Below, in pieces: positions 18,808 to 28,214 of a stretch of 64,000 bases of DNA. A program made the position numbers and the translations under genes. Each line of letters starts with the position of its first letter. Position 1 is the stretch's first letter. The DNA is taken from positions 483,348 to 547,347 of the forward strand of contig NZ_LMFB01000019.1 of NCBI RefSeq assembly GCF_001426685.1. Direction: 5' to 3'. The DNA comes from Rhizobium sp. Root483D2. Lineage in GTDB: Bacteria; Pseudomonadota; Alphaproteobacteria; Rhizobiales; Rhizobiaceae. The notes below the pieces were generated by a model that did not search any database, was not told where the DNA came from, and saw only the letters and a list, made by a program, of their open reading frames with translations.

Positions 18808-18892
18808 GCCCCGTTGGCGGAATTGGTAGACGCGCCTGACTCAAAATCAGGTTCCGAGAGGAGTGCTGGTTCGATTCCGGCACGGGGCACCA
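18808..18892 (+). tRNA. tRNA-Leu (anticodon CAA)
   Basis: Complete class II tRNA with an encoded CCA end. The acceptor stem GCCCCGT/ACGGGGC, the D-arm with TTGGCGGAATTGGTAGACGC, the anticodon stem CCTGA/TCAGG with loop CTCAAAA (anticodon CAA at 18842-18844), a short variable arm and the T-arm GCTGG-TTCGATT-CCGGC all pair. It decodes UUG. A T-rich stretch (CATTTCACTTTTTAATC) follows and may terminate transcription. Confidence 0.97.
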
Positions 18893-19161
18893 TTTCACTT
18901 TTTAATCACAGCTGTTGTATTGTGAATCGCTCAGTCGCGCGTATCAATCCTTTTCGCGCGGCGCGTAAGTTGCTTAATTGAAACACAACCATTTCGCGCG
19001 CGAATTCGCCATATCACTTTTGGCATGCTCCAAATCAGAACACCTTGCGAAGACGATTAACCGCCTCGTGGCATCGGCGTTGCAAATTGCCGCTGCGGTG
19101 ACCAATCTGGGACAAATCAAATCCCTCATTGGCACATTCTGCCTTTAACCCGGAGCCGAGC

Positions 19162-19386
19162 ATGTCCCAGTCTGCTGCGTCCTGCGCCATTTTTGATGAT
19201 ATCGATGCGTTGTCCGGCGCGTTGTTTTCCTTTTGCGCGGAGCGTGGCGTTCGTTTGCGCAGCCAGGAAGGCGTCAGTGCGGCCGGTGCCGTCATCGATC
19301 TGTTCTTTGCGGGCTACACGACGCAGGACGAATTGCTGGGGGCGTTGAACGACCGGCATAGCCGCGAAGTTGCTTTTGCGTCCTGA
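19162..19386 (+). CDS. Small hypothetical protein
   Basis: A 74-residue acidic, helical protein without a recognised domain. ATG 19162 has GGAG six bases upstream; the open frame extends to 19129 but lacks a ribosome site there. The sequence contains a hydrophobic centre (ALFSFCAERGVRLRSQEG, AAGAVIDLFFAGYTTQDELLGAL) that looks like a small globular helical fold. It lies 100 bp upstream of the acyl-CoA ligase gene on the same strand. Confidence 0.6.
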   Translation: MSQSAASCAIFDDIDALSGALFSFCAERGVRLRSQEGVSAAGAVIDLFFAGYTTQDELLGALNDRHSREVAFAS

Positions 19387-19492
19387 CGTGCCGGGAACGC
19401 GCCACCGGTTCTCAAGGGTCAGCGAGCTTTGGTTGAATTTCCTTGGCCGGAAGTGTTAGGTGCGCTGCAGCGACATTTCTTGCGGCGGGCAC

Positions 19493-21121
19493 ATGCTTCC
19501 GATCAGCGATACCTATGACAATCTCCGCCGCGATTTCCGTTGGCAGATTCCGGACAAATTCAACATCGGCGTGGCTGTCAGCGATGCCTGGGCAAAGCGC
19601 GATCCGGATCGTGTCTGCCTGCAGCATTTCAGCCCCAATGGCGCGCATCTGTCTTTGACCTATGGGGCTTTTTCGGCGCAATCCTCCGCTTTTGCGCAAG
19701 GGCTTCTGGATCAGGGTGTCAGGCCCGGAGATCGCGTGGCGATCCTTTTGCCGCAAAGTTTCGAGACGGCAATCGCGCATGCGGGCATCTACAAGCTGGG
19801 CGCCATCGCGCTGCCGCTGGCGCTGCTCTTCGGTGTTGAAGCGCTTGAATACCGGCTGCGCGATGCGGGTGCCGTGGCTGTTGTCACCAATCGTTTCGGT
19901 TATGAAAAGATTGCAGCGATCCGCAGGGAGCTGCCGGACTTGAAGACAGTTGTTCTGGTGGATGGCGAAGGGCAGGACACGATCGGCTTTTCCGGTCTTG
20001 CGCAGACGCCGGCGGCCGATTTTACCGCTGCCGATACGGTGCCGGATGATCCGGCGATGATGATCTACACGTCGGGAACGACAGGGCCGCCGAAGGGCGC
20101 GCTGCACGGGCATCGGGTCCTGCTCGGCCATGTCCCCGGCTTCCAGTTCCACCATGCCTTCCTGCCACAGCCGGGCGACCGGATGTGGACGCCGGCCGAC
20201 TGGGCCTGGGCCGGCGGGCTCCTGAATGCGCTGCTGCCGTCCTTGTTTCTCGGCGTACCCGTGGTGTCGTCTCCCGGCCAGAAATTCGATCCGCATATGG
20301 CGTTTCGCATCCTGGAAGAGATGGAGGTGCGCAATGCCTTCATCCCGCCGACGGCGTTGCGCTTGATGAAAGCGGTGGACAATCCGCGTGCACTCTACAG
20401 GCTCAATCTGCGCACGATCGGCTCGGCGGGCGAATCGCTCGGGCGCGAAACCTGGGAACAGGCCAGTGCCGCCTTCGGCGTTCCGGTCAACGAGTTCTAT
20501 GGCCAGACCGAGTGCAATATCGTCCTGTCGTCCGCTGCCAATCTCGGCGTGCTCAAACCGGGCTCGATGGGAAAGCCGGCACCCGGTCATGCGGTTGCGA
20601 TCATCGATGGAACGGGCAAGAGGCTGCCTGCCGGAACCGTCGGGCAGGTTGCTGTCCGCAGGCCTGATCCGGTGATGTTTCTCGGCTATTGGAACAATGA
20701 GGCGGCGACGGCGGCAAAGTTCATCGGCGACTGGATGACGACGGGGGACCAGGGCATCGAGGACGAAGAGGGCTATATCACCTTCTTTGGCCGCGACGAC
20801 GATGTCATCACCTCGTCCGGCTACCGGATCGGCCCAGGCGAGATAGAGGATTGCCTGGCGGGCCACCCGGCGGTGCAGCTGGCTGCTGCGATCGGCAAGC
20901 CCAATCCGGTGCGCACCGAGATCGTCAAGGCCTATGTGGTGCTGAGACCAGATTATGTGGCAAGCGCGGAGCTGGCCGCAGATATTCGCGACTGGGTCAA
21001 GACGCGGCTGTCGATGCATGAATATCCGCGCGAGATCGAGTTTCTCGACAGCCTGCCGCTCACCACGTCCGGCAAGGTGATCCGCCGCCTCCTGCGCGAC
21101 AGGGCGGTCGCGGAGGGTTGA
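19493..21121 (+). CDS. AMP-forming acyl-CoA synthetase
   Basis: ANL-superfamily ligase that activates a carboxylic acid through an acyl-AMP and transfers it to CoA. The 542-residue product has the P-loop YTSGTTGPPKGA, the acetyl-CoA-synthetase-like pocket FYGQTECN, the hinge region DDVITSSGYRIGPGEIE and the catalytic Lys in TTSGKVIRR. The WTPADWAWAGGL segment is typical of medium-chain/acetyl-type ligases of alphaproteobacteria; substrate not fixed by sequence. ATG 19493 chosen over GTG 19460 because upstream residues look non-homologous; the ribosome site is weak at both. Confidence 0.9.
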   Translation: MLPISDTYDNLRRDFRWQIPDKFNIGVAVSDAWAKRDPDRVCLQHFSPNGAHLSLTYGAFSAQSSAFAQGLLDQGVRPGDRVAILLPQSFETAIAHAGIYKLGAIALPLALLFGVEALEYRLRDAGAVAVVTNRFGYEKIAAIRRELPDLKTVVLVDGEGQDTIGFSGLAQTPAADFTAADTVPDDPAMMIYTSGTTGPPKGALHGHRVLLGHVPGFQFHHAFLPQPGDRMWTPADWAWAGGLLNALLPSLFLGVPVVSSPGQKFDPHMAFRILEEMEVRNAFIPPTALRLMKAVDNPRALYRLNLRTIGSAGESLGRETWEQASAAFGVPVNEFYGQTECNIVLSSAANLGVLKPGSMGKPAPGHAVAIIDGTGKRLPAGTVGQVAVRRPDPVMFLGYWNNEAATAAKFIGDWMTTGDQGIEDEEGYITFFGRDDDVITSSGYRIGPGEIEDCLAGHPAVQLAAAIGKPNPVRTEIVKAYVVLRPDYVASAELAADIRDWVKTRLSMHEYPREIEFLDSLPLTTSGKVIRRLLRDRAVAEG

Positions 21122-21146
21122 TGTGTCTCATTGATCGTACGAGGCT

Positions 21147-22430
21147 TTAGCGCAGGACGCGGGGTGCCAGCGAGCGGATCTTTTCGCGCAGCAGCCGCGC
21201 CATGTTGCGGGTGTTGCGGTAGAGATGCAGCTGGGCCGCCACCTGGCGCACGTCGCGGTCGCGGTTCTGTTTGAGGCCAATCACCAGCGTTCCCATCTCC
21301 TCGCGCTCCTCCCAGAAGCGGCTCATGACCGGATGATCGGGAACGGCACAGCTGTCAGAGCGCATGATATTGGCATCGTCGAGATGCCATTCGGTCAGTT
21401 CGGCCAGAAGCAGCTTGCCCGGCGAGTATTTGCCATATTGCTCGTCATAGGCGGTTTTCCAGGTATAGGCCTCGCCCGCCATCATGAAGACGATCATCGA
21501 GGCAATCGCCGTACCATCGAGATCGATCGTGTGGATGCGGACGCTGTCGGCTTCGGCAAGATTGGTGATTGCCTCGCGCGCAAAGGCGGCGCGGTAGCGG
21601 TCGAGCACCATGGCTGTTGCGGCGCGGCCTTTCCAGCCGCTCGCCTCCAGCGCCAGAAATTCTTCCATCCGGACGCGGATATCGGCGGGCTGACGGGCCA
21701 CATTGTAGGAGACGCGGCCGAGCCGTTCGAGCAGCTTCCATTGGCGGCGCAACTCGCGCAGATGGCCAGCGCTGATGGCATGGCGCAGATAGGTCTGGCC
21801 GTCCTGCAGGCTTTCCAGCATCGGCCGGCTGAATGTGTCGGTCACCGTCAGCGGCAGATTGCGGCCGATGGCGACGGCACGGGCCAGCTGGGCGAATTTT
21901 CCCTTGAGGCGGATATCGGGCAGCACGAGAACGCCGGGAAGATTTGCCGCAGGCGAGGTGAGCGCCTCGTAGAAATTGTCGATGGTTTCGGCCGCATCTT
22001 CCGCGTCGAGCAGAGGCACGCCGAGCGGGCCGAACGGATTGGACCAGGCACGGATGATCGGCGCGCCGATGGAAAAACCCGGCTTCTCGATCGAAAACGG
22101 CATCAGGAAACGGATGCGGCTGCGGCGTTCGTCATTGTCGCGGATCAGCGCCAGGCGGATGATACGGTCTTCCAGGCGCGGCATGGCAGGCGCGAGGAAA
22201 CGGCCGGTGAAGAAGACGTTCGGCTCCATGGCGCGGTTGGAGAGGAAATCGAGTTCGGCCTGCAGTTCATAGCCTTGACGCGCGGGATAAAAGCAAAGCT
22301 GGCGGCCGGGGCGGCCGATGGCAATGGTGTTGTCGGCAACGGGCTGGTCCGGCACCGGCTGCGCAAGGCCCCCGAGGATACGGGCCGACCGGCTGTTGGC
22401 GTCATCTGGAAAATGCGGATTGCCGGTCAT
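21147..22430 (-). CDS. BioF2/FemAB-like GNAT-fold acyltransferase
   Basis: A 427-residue protein of the GNAT-fold family often annotated as cellulose biosynthesis protein CelD or BioF2-like acetyltransferase. The C-terminal half shows the conserved EFLALEASGWKGR-type segment, then IASMIVFMMAGEAYTWKTAYDEQYGKYSPGKLL (key residues WKxAxDExYxxxSPG), characteristic of these acyl or aminoacyl transferases. The start codon overlaps the stop of the upstream flippase gene (ATGA at 22427-22430), so the two are translationally coupled. That coupling suggests it decorates the polysaccharide or lipid-linked intermediate handled by the flippase. Substrate unknown. Confidence 0.85.
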   Translation of the reverse strand: MTGNPHFPDDANSRSARILGGLAQPVPDQPVADNTIAIGRPGRQLCFYPARQGYELQAELDFLSNRAMEPNVFFTGRFLAPAMPRLEDRIIRLALIRDNDERRSRIRFLMPFSIEKPGFSIGAPIIRAWSNPFGPLGVPLLDAEDAAETIDNFYEALTSPAANLPGVLVLPDIRLKGKFAQLARAVAIGRNLPLTVTDTFSRPMLESLQDGQTYLRHAISAGHLRELRRQWKLLERLGRVSYNVARQPADIRVRMEEFLALEASGWKGRAATAMVLDRYRAAFAREAITNLAEADSVRIHTIDLDGTAIASMIVFMMAGEAYTWKTAYDEQYGKYSPGKLLLAELTEWHLDDANIMRSDSCAVPDHPVMSRFWEEREEMGTLVIGLKQNRDRDVRQVAAQLHLYRNTRNMARLLREKIRSLAPRVLR

Positions 22431-23842
22431 GGGCGGGGTGCCTCTGCTTTGATGGTTCGGGGATCGGCAAAGGCAAAGAGAACGATGCCGAAGGTACGCC
22501 GGACAGCGACGTGAAGGAGGATGGCCTCGACGACCATGGCGCCGGCCGTGGCGATCGCCGCGCCGGTCAGCCCGAACATCGGGATCATCGTGACGTTGAG
22601 CGCCAGATTGCACACAAGGGCCACTGCATAGAGCGCGACGCACAGTTTTTGCCGGCCAGCCATGGTTAGAAAGGCTTCGGCCGGGCCAACCAGCGCCTTT
22701 GCCATGATGCCGGCAAACAGGATGGCCATCAGCGGATAGCCGGAAACGAAGGCGGGGCCAAACAGCGACAGAAGGAACGAGCCGCAGGCAAGCACCATCA
22801 GGCCGACGGCGAGCGATGGCCAGAACGACCATTTGGCGCTTTCGATGGCGATGACGGCCAGTTGCTGGCGGTCGGGATTGGCCATGGCGGCGGAAAAGCG
22901 TGGTGATGCGGCGGCCTTCACCGAAAACATCACGAAATGCACCAGTGCCATGGTTTTTGCGGCGGCAAAATAGATCGCGACACTTGCCGGATCGAGGTAA
23001 AGTCCGACGATAACGACGTCGGAATTGGTCAGCATGAAGCCGAAACCCTCGATCAGAAAGATCGGCAGCGCGACGCGAAACCAGATGCCGAACTCGATAC
23101 GGCTTGGGCCCTTGACGTAGCGCCGGCGCAAACGCCAGGTCAGGATGAAGAACTGGCTGACGCTGGTTAGGTAGGTGGCCGCCATTGCGGCGATCATCGC
23201 GGTGCGGGCCGTATGCGGCTCGCCGATCGCAACCGCCAGCATCATGAAGCCGAGGATGAGGACCGGCCGGATGATATAGGTCGGGCTCATGGCCGAAACC
23301 GCCCAGCTATGGGCGCGCGAGGTCCCGTCCATCACGTCGCCAAGCGCAATCATCGGCAGCGAGAAGACCCCGAGATAGAGCGGGACAAGATAATAGCTTT
23401 CGATACGTTCGCCGAACAGCCAGAGGCCGCCGATGCCGATGACGGCAACGCCGGTCGCCGACATCAGTGCGAAGATGCGCACCGTCGTCGTCATCCCGCG
23501 AATTTCAGCCAGGGCCTCGCGGGCACGGTACTGTGGCAGGAAGCGGATGATGGCGGTGTGGAAGCCAAGGCAGGAGAGGTTTCCGAACAGAACCACCAGC
23601 ACCCAGACGAAAACGAAGATGCCGTATTCGAACTCGCCCATAACGCGTGCCAGGATGATTTGCGACACGAAGGCGATGGCCGCGCTGACGACACGGATGG
23701 CGAAGGCGACAAGCGCCATGCGCTGTGCAAGATGTTTGGGATCGCTGCTCGTCAGCACGGGAATGAGCTTTTCAAGCAGAGGCGATAGCCGCACCCTCAA
23801 TGCGGGCGGCAGAATTCGTCCAGCCGTTTGACATGCTGCCAT
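22427..23842 (-). CDS. Polysaccharide flippase (MATE/MOP superfamily, Wzx-like)
   Basis: A 471-residue protein with about 12 to 14 predicted membrane helices and a polysaccharide-synthase-type N-terminal half (SQIILARVMGEFEYGIFVFVWVLV). Wzx-type flippases move lipid-linked oligosaccharides across the inner membrane for exopolysaccharide, LPS or capsule. It is the first gene of a two-gene unit with the GNAT-fold transferase. No glycosyltransferases or polymerase lie nearby, so the sugar chain it serves must be made from elsewhere. ATG 23842 preferred over TTG 23848; the ribosome site is weak. Confidence 0.87.
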   Translation of the reverse strand: MAACQTAGRILPPALRVRLSPLLEKLIPVLTSSDPKHLAQRMALVAFAIRVVSAAIAFVSQIILARVMGEFEYGIFVFVWVLVVLFGNLSCLGFHTAIIRFLPQYRAREALAEIRGMTTTVRIFALMSATGVAVIGIGGLWLFGERIESYYLVPLYLGVFSLPMIALGDVMDGTSRAHSWAVSAMSPTYIIRPVLILGFMMLAVAIGEPHTARTAMIAAMAATYLTSVSQFFILTWRLRRRYVKGPSRIEFGIWFRVALPIFLIEGFGFMLTNSDVVIVGLYLDPASVAIYFAAAKTMALVHFVMFSVKAAASPRFSAAMANPDRQQLAVIAIESAKWSFWPSLAVGLMVLACGSFLLSLFGPAFVSGYPLMAILFAGIMAKALVGPAEAFLTMAGRQKLCVALYAVALVCNLALNVTMIPMFGLTGAAIATAGAMVVEAILLHVAVRRTFGIVLFAFADPRTIKAEAPRP

Positions 23843-23991
23843 GAACAATGGAGTACCCGAAACTACGCAAAACAGAATGTCAGTCTTGACAGAACAGCGT
23901 TAACAAAGGGTGCAACCGGGAGCCGCCGGCACGGAGTTTTACAAAGCCGCCGGTGGCTGACAACAGAAAATCATATGCTATTATCGGTTGT

Positions 23992-24080
23992 ATTCGATAG
24001 CAGAAGCAGCGAGCGCGAAGCCAGCCCGCGCAACCGGGAAGATGGTCTCCCCGGCTGTGGCAACGGCCTTGCTGTCGAAT
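23992..24080 (+). ncRNA. Candidate structured leader RNA (three-way junction)
   Basis: An 11-bp closing stem pairs 23992-24002 (ATTCGATAGCA) with 24070-24080 (TGCTGTCGAAT), one G-U. Inside lie two hairpins: GCGCG/CGCGC at 24013-24031 and CCGGG/CCCGG at 24034-24054. The structure ends two bases before the GGAGG of a 29-codon ORF, so opening and closing of the main stem could control its translation. I recognise no riboswitch class. It lies in the 421-bp gap between the flippase gene and secA. Strand is assigned from the ORF; a covariance search would decide. Confidence 0.5.
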
Positions 24081-24093
24081 CTGGAGGTGTTCT

Positions 24094-24183
24094 ATGTGGC
24101 AAAAGCCATTTAGCATCACGCTTATGATGCGGAAAACCCGGACGGGCTGGTCAATCGCCGTCCGGATAAATTTCCAAAAGTAA
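24094..24183 (+). CDS. Putative 29-residue cationic small protein
   Basis: A short ORF from ATG 24094 to TAA 24181-24183. GGAGG at 24083-24087 sits seven bases before the ATG, a better ribosome site than many real genes nearby. The peptide (MWQKPFSITLMMRKTRTGWS then IAVRINFQK) is basic with no acidic residue and has two Trp; it could be a leader peptide or a small membrane-active protein. It follows the three-way-junction leader and is followed by an 11-bp hairpin. No homology is claimed. Confidence 0.45.
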   Translation: MWQKPFSITLMMRKTRTGWSIAVRINFQK

Positions 24184-24189
24184 GTCAAA

Positions 24190-24217
24190 GGCAGACGGGA
24201 TTGCACTCCCGTCTGCC
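24190..24217 (-). terminator. Hairpin between the small ORF and convergent secA
   Basis: Perfect 11-bp stem GGCAGACGGGA/TCCCGTCTGCC with loop TTGCAC. In the leftward direction it is followed by a modest T-rich run (TTTGACTTACTTTT), so it may terminate secA. In the rightward direction no T-tract follows, though it could still end the small-ORF transcript. Confidence 0.6.
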
Positions 24218-24263
24218 ACTCCAGAATTAAGCGATATCACCTAAAAAATCAAGCTCTCAAAGC

Positions 24264-26975
24264 TTATGCCTCGAATGCGCCATGGCAATGCTTGTACTTC
24301 TTGCCGGAGCCGCAAGGGCAGGGCTCGTTGCGGGAAACCTTGCCCCAGCTGGACGGGTCCTGCGGATTGCGGTTTTCCGGTTCGACGAAGTTCAGGTTGA
24401 CGCTTTCGGCGAAGTCATCGACGCCGGTGTCGGGATCGATGTGATGGCCGACCATTTCCGGCGGAACCGGCTGCGGCGCTTCGGCGGCTTCACGAACGAG
24501 TTCGACGCGCATCAGTTGTGCCGTCACGGCCTGGCGCAGATTGCCCAGCAGTGCCTGGAACAGCTCGAAGGCTTCCGACTTGTATTCCTGCAGCGGGTCG
24601 CGCTGAGCATAGCCACGGAAGCCGATGACCGAGCGCAGGTGATCGAGGTTGACGATATGCTCGCGCCACAGATGATCGAGCGTCTGGAGAACCACGGAGC
24701 GCTCGACATAGAGCATGATGTCCGGGCCAAAGCGTTCGGCGCGGTCTGCAGCTGCCTTGTCGGCTTCAGCGGTAATGCGCTCGCGGATATCGTTTTCGTC
24801 GATGCCTTCCTCTGCAGCCCATTCGACGATCGGCAGGTCGAGGTTCAGCGAATTCTGCACGTCGGTCTTCAGGCCGGTGGCATCCCACTGTTCGGCATAG
24901 GCTTTTTCCGGAATGCGCTTGGCAACGATATCCTCGATCACCTCGTGGCGCATGTCGGACACGGTTTCGGAAATATCCGTTGCGTCCATCATCTCGATGC
25001 GTTGTTCGAAGATGACCTTGCGCTGGTCGTTCAGAACGTCGTCGTATTTCAGAAGGTTTTTACGCGTGTCGAAGTTGCGGGCCTCGACCTTTTTCTGGGC
25101 GCGTTCCAGCGCCTTGTTGATCCAGGGATGGACGATCGCTTCGCCTTCCTTGAGACCAAGCTTCTGCAACATCGAATCCATGCGGTCGGAGCCGAAGATG
25201 CGCATCAGGTCGTCCTGCAGCGACAGGAAGAATTTCGAGCGGCCGGGGTCGCCCTGACGGCCGGAACGGCCGCGCAGCTGGTTGTCGATGCGGCGGCTTT
25301 CGTGACGTTCGGTCGCCAGAACGTAGAGGCCACCGGCACCCAGCGCGATGTCCTTCAGACGCTGAACCTCGACCTTGATCGCGGCTTCCTTTTCGTCGCG
25401 CTCGGGGCCATGTTCCATCTCGCCGAGTTCACGCTCGATGCGCATTTCCAGGTTGCCGCCCAGCTGGATGTCAGTGCCGCGGCCTGCCATGTTGGTGGCG
25501 ATGGTCACCGCGCCGGGCACGCCGGCCTGCGAAACGATATAGGCTTCCTGCTCGTGGTAACGGGCGTTCAGGACCTGGAAATTGGTGAAGCCGGCGTCCT
25601 TGAGCATCTTTGCCAGAAGCTCGGACTTTTCGATCGAGGTGGTGCCGACCAGAACCGGCTGCTGGCGGTCCTGGGATTCCTTGATCTCGGCGATGATCGC
25701 CTTGTATTTCTCTTCAACCGTCCGGTAGACTTCGTCGTCTTCATCGATACGCTTGATCGGCAGATTGGTCGGCACTTCGACGACTTCGAGGCCGTAAATA
25801 TTGCCGAATTCCTCGGCTTCGGTCGAAGCCGTGCCGGTCATGCCGCCGAGCTTGTTGTACATGCGGAAATAGTTCTGGAAGGTCACCGAGGCCAGTGTCT
25901 GGTTTTCCGGCTGGATGGTGACCTTTTCCTTGGCTTCCAAGGCCTGATGCTGGCCTTCCGAATAGCGGCGGCCCGGCATCATGCGGCCGGTGAATTCGTC
26001 GATGATGACGATCTCGTCGTTGCGGACGATATAGTCCTTGTCCTTCTGGAAAAGCTTGTGCGCCTTCAACGCATTGTTGACGTGATGGACGATCGCGACA
26101 TTTTCCACGTCGTAGAGCGTCTCGCCCTTCAACAGGTTTGCTTCGCGCAAAAGGTTTTCGAGCTTTTCCGTGCCGTCTTCGGAGAAGTTGGCCGAGCGCT
26201 GTTTTTCATCGATCTCGTAATCTTCCGGCGACAGCAGCGGGATGAACCGGTCGATGGTGTTGTAGAGATCCGAGCGGTCGTCGAGCGGGCCGGAAATGAT
26301 CAGCGGCGTGCGAGCTTCATCGACGAGGATCGAATCGACTTCGTCGACGATCGCGAAGAAGTGTCCGCGCTGGACCATCTGGTTGCGCTCGTACTTCATG
26401 TTGTCGCGCAGGTAATCGAAGCCGAGTTCATTGTTGGTCGCGTAGGTGACGTCGCAGGCATAGGCGTCGCGGCGCTGGTCGTCGGTCAGGCCGTGGACGA
26501 TGACGCCCGTGGTCAGGCCGAGAAACGAATAGATCCGGTTCATCGTCGCCGAGTCGCGGGTGGCGAGGTAATCGTTGACCGTGACGACGTGAACGCCCTT
26601 GCCGGCAAGCGCGTTGAGATAGACCGGCAGCGTGGCGACAAGGGTCTTGCCTTCGCCGGTTTTCATTTCCGCGATCGACTTTTCATGCAGGATGATGCCG
26701 CCGATCAGCTGGACGTCAAAAGGTCGCAGGCCGAGCGCCCGCCGCGCGCCTTCGCGGGCAACGGCAAAAGCCGGGACCAGCAGATCGTCCAGCGTCTTGC
26801 CATCAGCCAGTTGCTGGCGGAACTCAACGGTCTTGGCAGCCAGGGCCTCGTCAGAAAGCGCTTTGGTTTCAGCTTCCAGGGCGTTGATGGCATCGACCTT
26901 AGCTTTGTAGCCCCGCACACGGCGGTCATTCGATGAGCCGAAGATTTTGCGGGCGAGGCCGCCGAGACTGACCAT
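24264..26975 (-). CDS. secA: Preprotein translocase ATPase SecA
   Basis: Motor of the general secretion pathway, feeding unfolded preproteins through SecYEG. The 903-residue product has Walker A in MKTGEGKTL, the DEAD-like Walker [13 protein letters not shown], the second nucleotide-binding region with [12 protein letters not shown] and [10 protein letters not shown], and the C-terminal zinc finger [14 protein letters not shown] that binds SecB and phospholipid. Length is normal for alphaproteobacteria. Start ATG 26975 fits the family ([18 protein letters not shown]). It is divergent from the parvulin gene across 228 bp, the arrangement seen in related genomes. Confidence 0.97.
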   Translation of the reverse strand: MVSLGGLARKIFGSSNDRRVRGYKAKVDAINALEAETKALSDEALAAKTVEFRQQLADGKTLDDLLVPAFAVAREGARRALGLRPFDVQLIGGIILHEKSIAEMKTGEGKTLVATLPVYLNALAGKGVHVVTVNDYLATRDSATMNRIYSFLGLTTGVIVHGLTDDQRRDAYACDVTYATNNELGFDYLRDNMKYERNQMVQRGHFFAIVDEVDSILVDEARTPLIISGPLDDRSDLYNTIDRFIPLLSPEDYEIDEKQRSANFSEDGTEKLENLLREANLLKGETLYDVENVAIVHHVNNALKAHKLFQKDKDYIVRNDEIVIIDEFTGRMMPGRRYSEGQHQALEAKEKVTIQPENQTLASVTFQNYFRMYNKLGGMTGTASTEAEEFGNIYGLEVVEVPTNLPIKRIDEDDEVYRTVEEKYKAIIAEIKESQDRQQPVLVGTTSIEKSELLAKMLKDAGFTNFQVLNARYHEQEAYIVSQAGVPGAVTIATNMAGRGTDIQLGGNLEMRIERELGEMEHGPERDEKEAAIKVEVQRLKDIALGAGGLYVLATERHESRRIDNQLRGRSGRQGDPGRSKFFLSLQDDLMRIFGSDRMDSMLQKLGLKEGEAIVHPWINKALERAQKKVEARNFDTRKNLLKYDDVLNDQRKVIFEQRIEMMDATDISETVSDMRHEVIEDIVAKRIPEKAYAEQWDATGLKTDVQNSLNLDLPIVEWAAEEGIDENDIRERITAEADKAAADRAERFGPDIMLYVERSVVLQTLDHLWREHIVNLDHLRSVIGFRGYAQRDPLQEYKSEAFELFQALLGNLRQAVTAQLMRVELVREAAEAPQPVPPEMVGHHIDPDTGVDDFAESVNLNFVEPENRNPQDPSSWGKVSRNEPCPCGSGKKYKHCHGAFEA

Positions 26976-27203
26976 AAGAATGGTCCTTTCTTCTATGTCG
27001 CCAACGCGGTCAATTTCCGCGAAATACTATGAAACGCCCGGAACTGTTCTGGACGCGAGGTTGCGTGACAGATAAGAGGGGGGTCGAATTATGTCAACGG
27101 AGTTGAGGCACGCCAAGGCTACAGAACGGCCACAATCTGATGATGTGGAACGTTTCAGGCCGGCCGTGACCGCGGTTCGGATACCATCGTGGAAGGTATG
27201 AGG

Positions 27204-28070
27204 ATGTTGAAATACAAAATGCTTGCGGCAGTTGCCCTGATTGCTGTCATGGCCGCCCAGGGCCCGGCAGCAGCGCAGGACGCGGCCGATCCGGTTATTG
27301 CCAAGGTTGGCGATACGGAAATCCACCAGTCCGAGCTCGATTATGCCCTGACCGGCCTTGATCCGCAGCTTGCCCAGCTGCCGGACGACCAGAAGCGCGC
27401 CGCAGCCCTTTCCGGCCTGATCGACGTGAAGCTCCTGGCCAAGGATGCGGACAAGGAAGGCCTGCAGAACGATGCGGACTTCAAGAAGCGTCTTGCCTAT
27501 CTGACCGACCGCGAGCTGCACAACGCCTTCTTCAAGAAGCACGTCGTCGATGCCGTCAAGCCGGAAGAGGTCAAGGCCCGCTACGACGTGGAAATCGCCA
27601 AGATCCCGGCGCAGGAAGAAGCCAAGGCCCGCCATATTCTGGTGAAGACCGAGGAAGAAGCCAAGGCGATCATTAAGGATCTGGATGCCGGCAAGGACTT
27701 TGCGACCATTGCCAAGGAAAAGTCGACCGATCCGAACAAGGCTGATGGCGGCGATCTCGGCTATTTCACCAAGGACCGCATGGTTCCGGAATTCTCCGAA
27801 GCGGCCTTCAAGCTCGAAAAGGGCAAGTATACCGAAGTGCCGGTCAAGACGCAGTTCGGCTTCCATGTCATCCTGCTCGAAGACAAGCGCATGCAGCCAC
27901 CGCCGCCGTTCGAGCAGGTCGAGCCGCAGGTCAAGCAGCTCGTCATGCGCGACAAGTATATCGAGCTTCTGACCGCAGCCAAGAAGGACGCGGGCGTCGA
28001 TATTACCGATCCGGCTTTGAAGAAGGCCTATGACGAGGCCAACAAGGCGGAAGCAGAAACCGCAAACTGA
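27204..28070 (+). CDS. Periplasmic parvulin-type peptidyl-prolyl isomerase
   Basis: A SurA/PrsA-like folding factor. The 288-residue product has a cleavable signal peptide (hydrophobic stretch to about residue 22, Ala-rich AAAQ site), a SurA-like N-terminal domain, and a parvulin domain with ARHILVKTEEEA, GGDLGYFTKDRMVPEF and FGFHVILLEDK. It catalyses prolyl isomerisation of exported proteins. GGAAGG at 27191-27196 favours ATG 27204; GTG 27189 and ATG 27198 are in frame. Its position beside secA links export with periplasmic folding. The C-terminus is Glu/Ala-rich. Confidence 0.92.
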   Translation: MLKYKMLAAVALIAVMAAQGPAAAQDAADPVIAKVGDTEIHQSELDYALTGLDPQLAQLPDDQKRAAALSGLIDVKLLAKDADKEGLQNDADFKKRLAYLTDRELHNAFFKKHVVDAVKPEEVKARYDVEIAKIPAQEEAKARHILVKTEEEAKAIIKDLDAGKDFATIAKEKSTDPNKADGGDLGYFTKDRMVPEFSEAAFKLEKGKYTEVPVKTQFGFHVILLEDKRMQPPPPFEQVEPQVKQLVMRDKYIELLTAAKKDAGVDITDPALKKAYDEANKAEAETAN

Positions 28071-28079
28071 CGAGATGAC

Positions 28080-28109
28080 GCGTGACCGTTCGTCGTCGGC
28101 CGGTCACGC
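28080..28109 (+). terminator. Possible terminator after the parvulin gene
   Basis: A 9-bp stem (GCGTGACCG/CGGTCACGC) with a 12-base loop begins about 10 bp after the stop codon. No T-run follows, so the call is weak; argJ begins about 105 bp further on. Confidence 0.35.
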
Positions 28110-28214
28110 CGTTCTGATATCAAGTGAACGACAAAGGTCCCGGAGGCGTCAGGCTCTTCGGGATTTCGTTTGTGGGCCCGCAGGCCGGGCCATCATCGCT
28201 AAACAGGGTTGATC

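Noticed and set aside
18396..18893. 165-residue frame beginning VPRAGIEPALLSEPD-like and overlapping the tRNA-Leu gene
   Set aside because: This is the well-known false ORF created by reading tRNA sequence on the reverse strand; it overlaps a real tRNA and the YqaA gene.
19412..21019. 535-residue frame opposite the acyl-CoA ligase
   Set aside because: Shadow of a clear ANL-family gene; the composition is Arg/His/Gln-rich and low-complexity.
24282..26936. 884-residue open frame on the strand opposite secA
   Set aside because: Antisense shadow: high-GC codon use of secA leaves few stops on the other strand. The product has no domain and secA itself is unambiguous.
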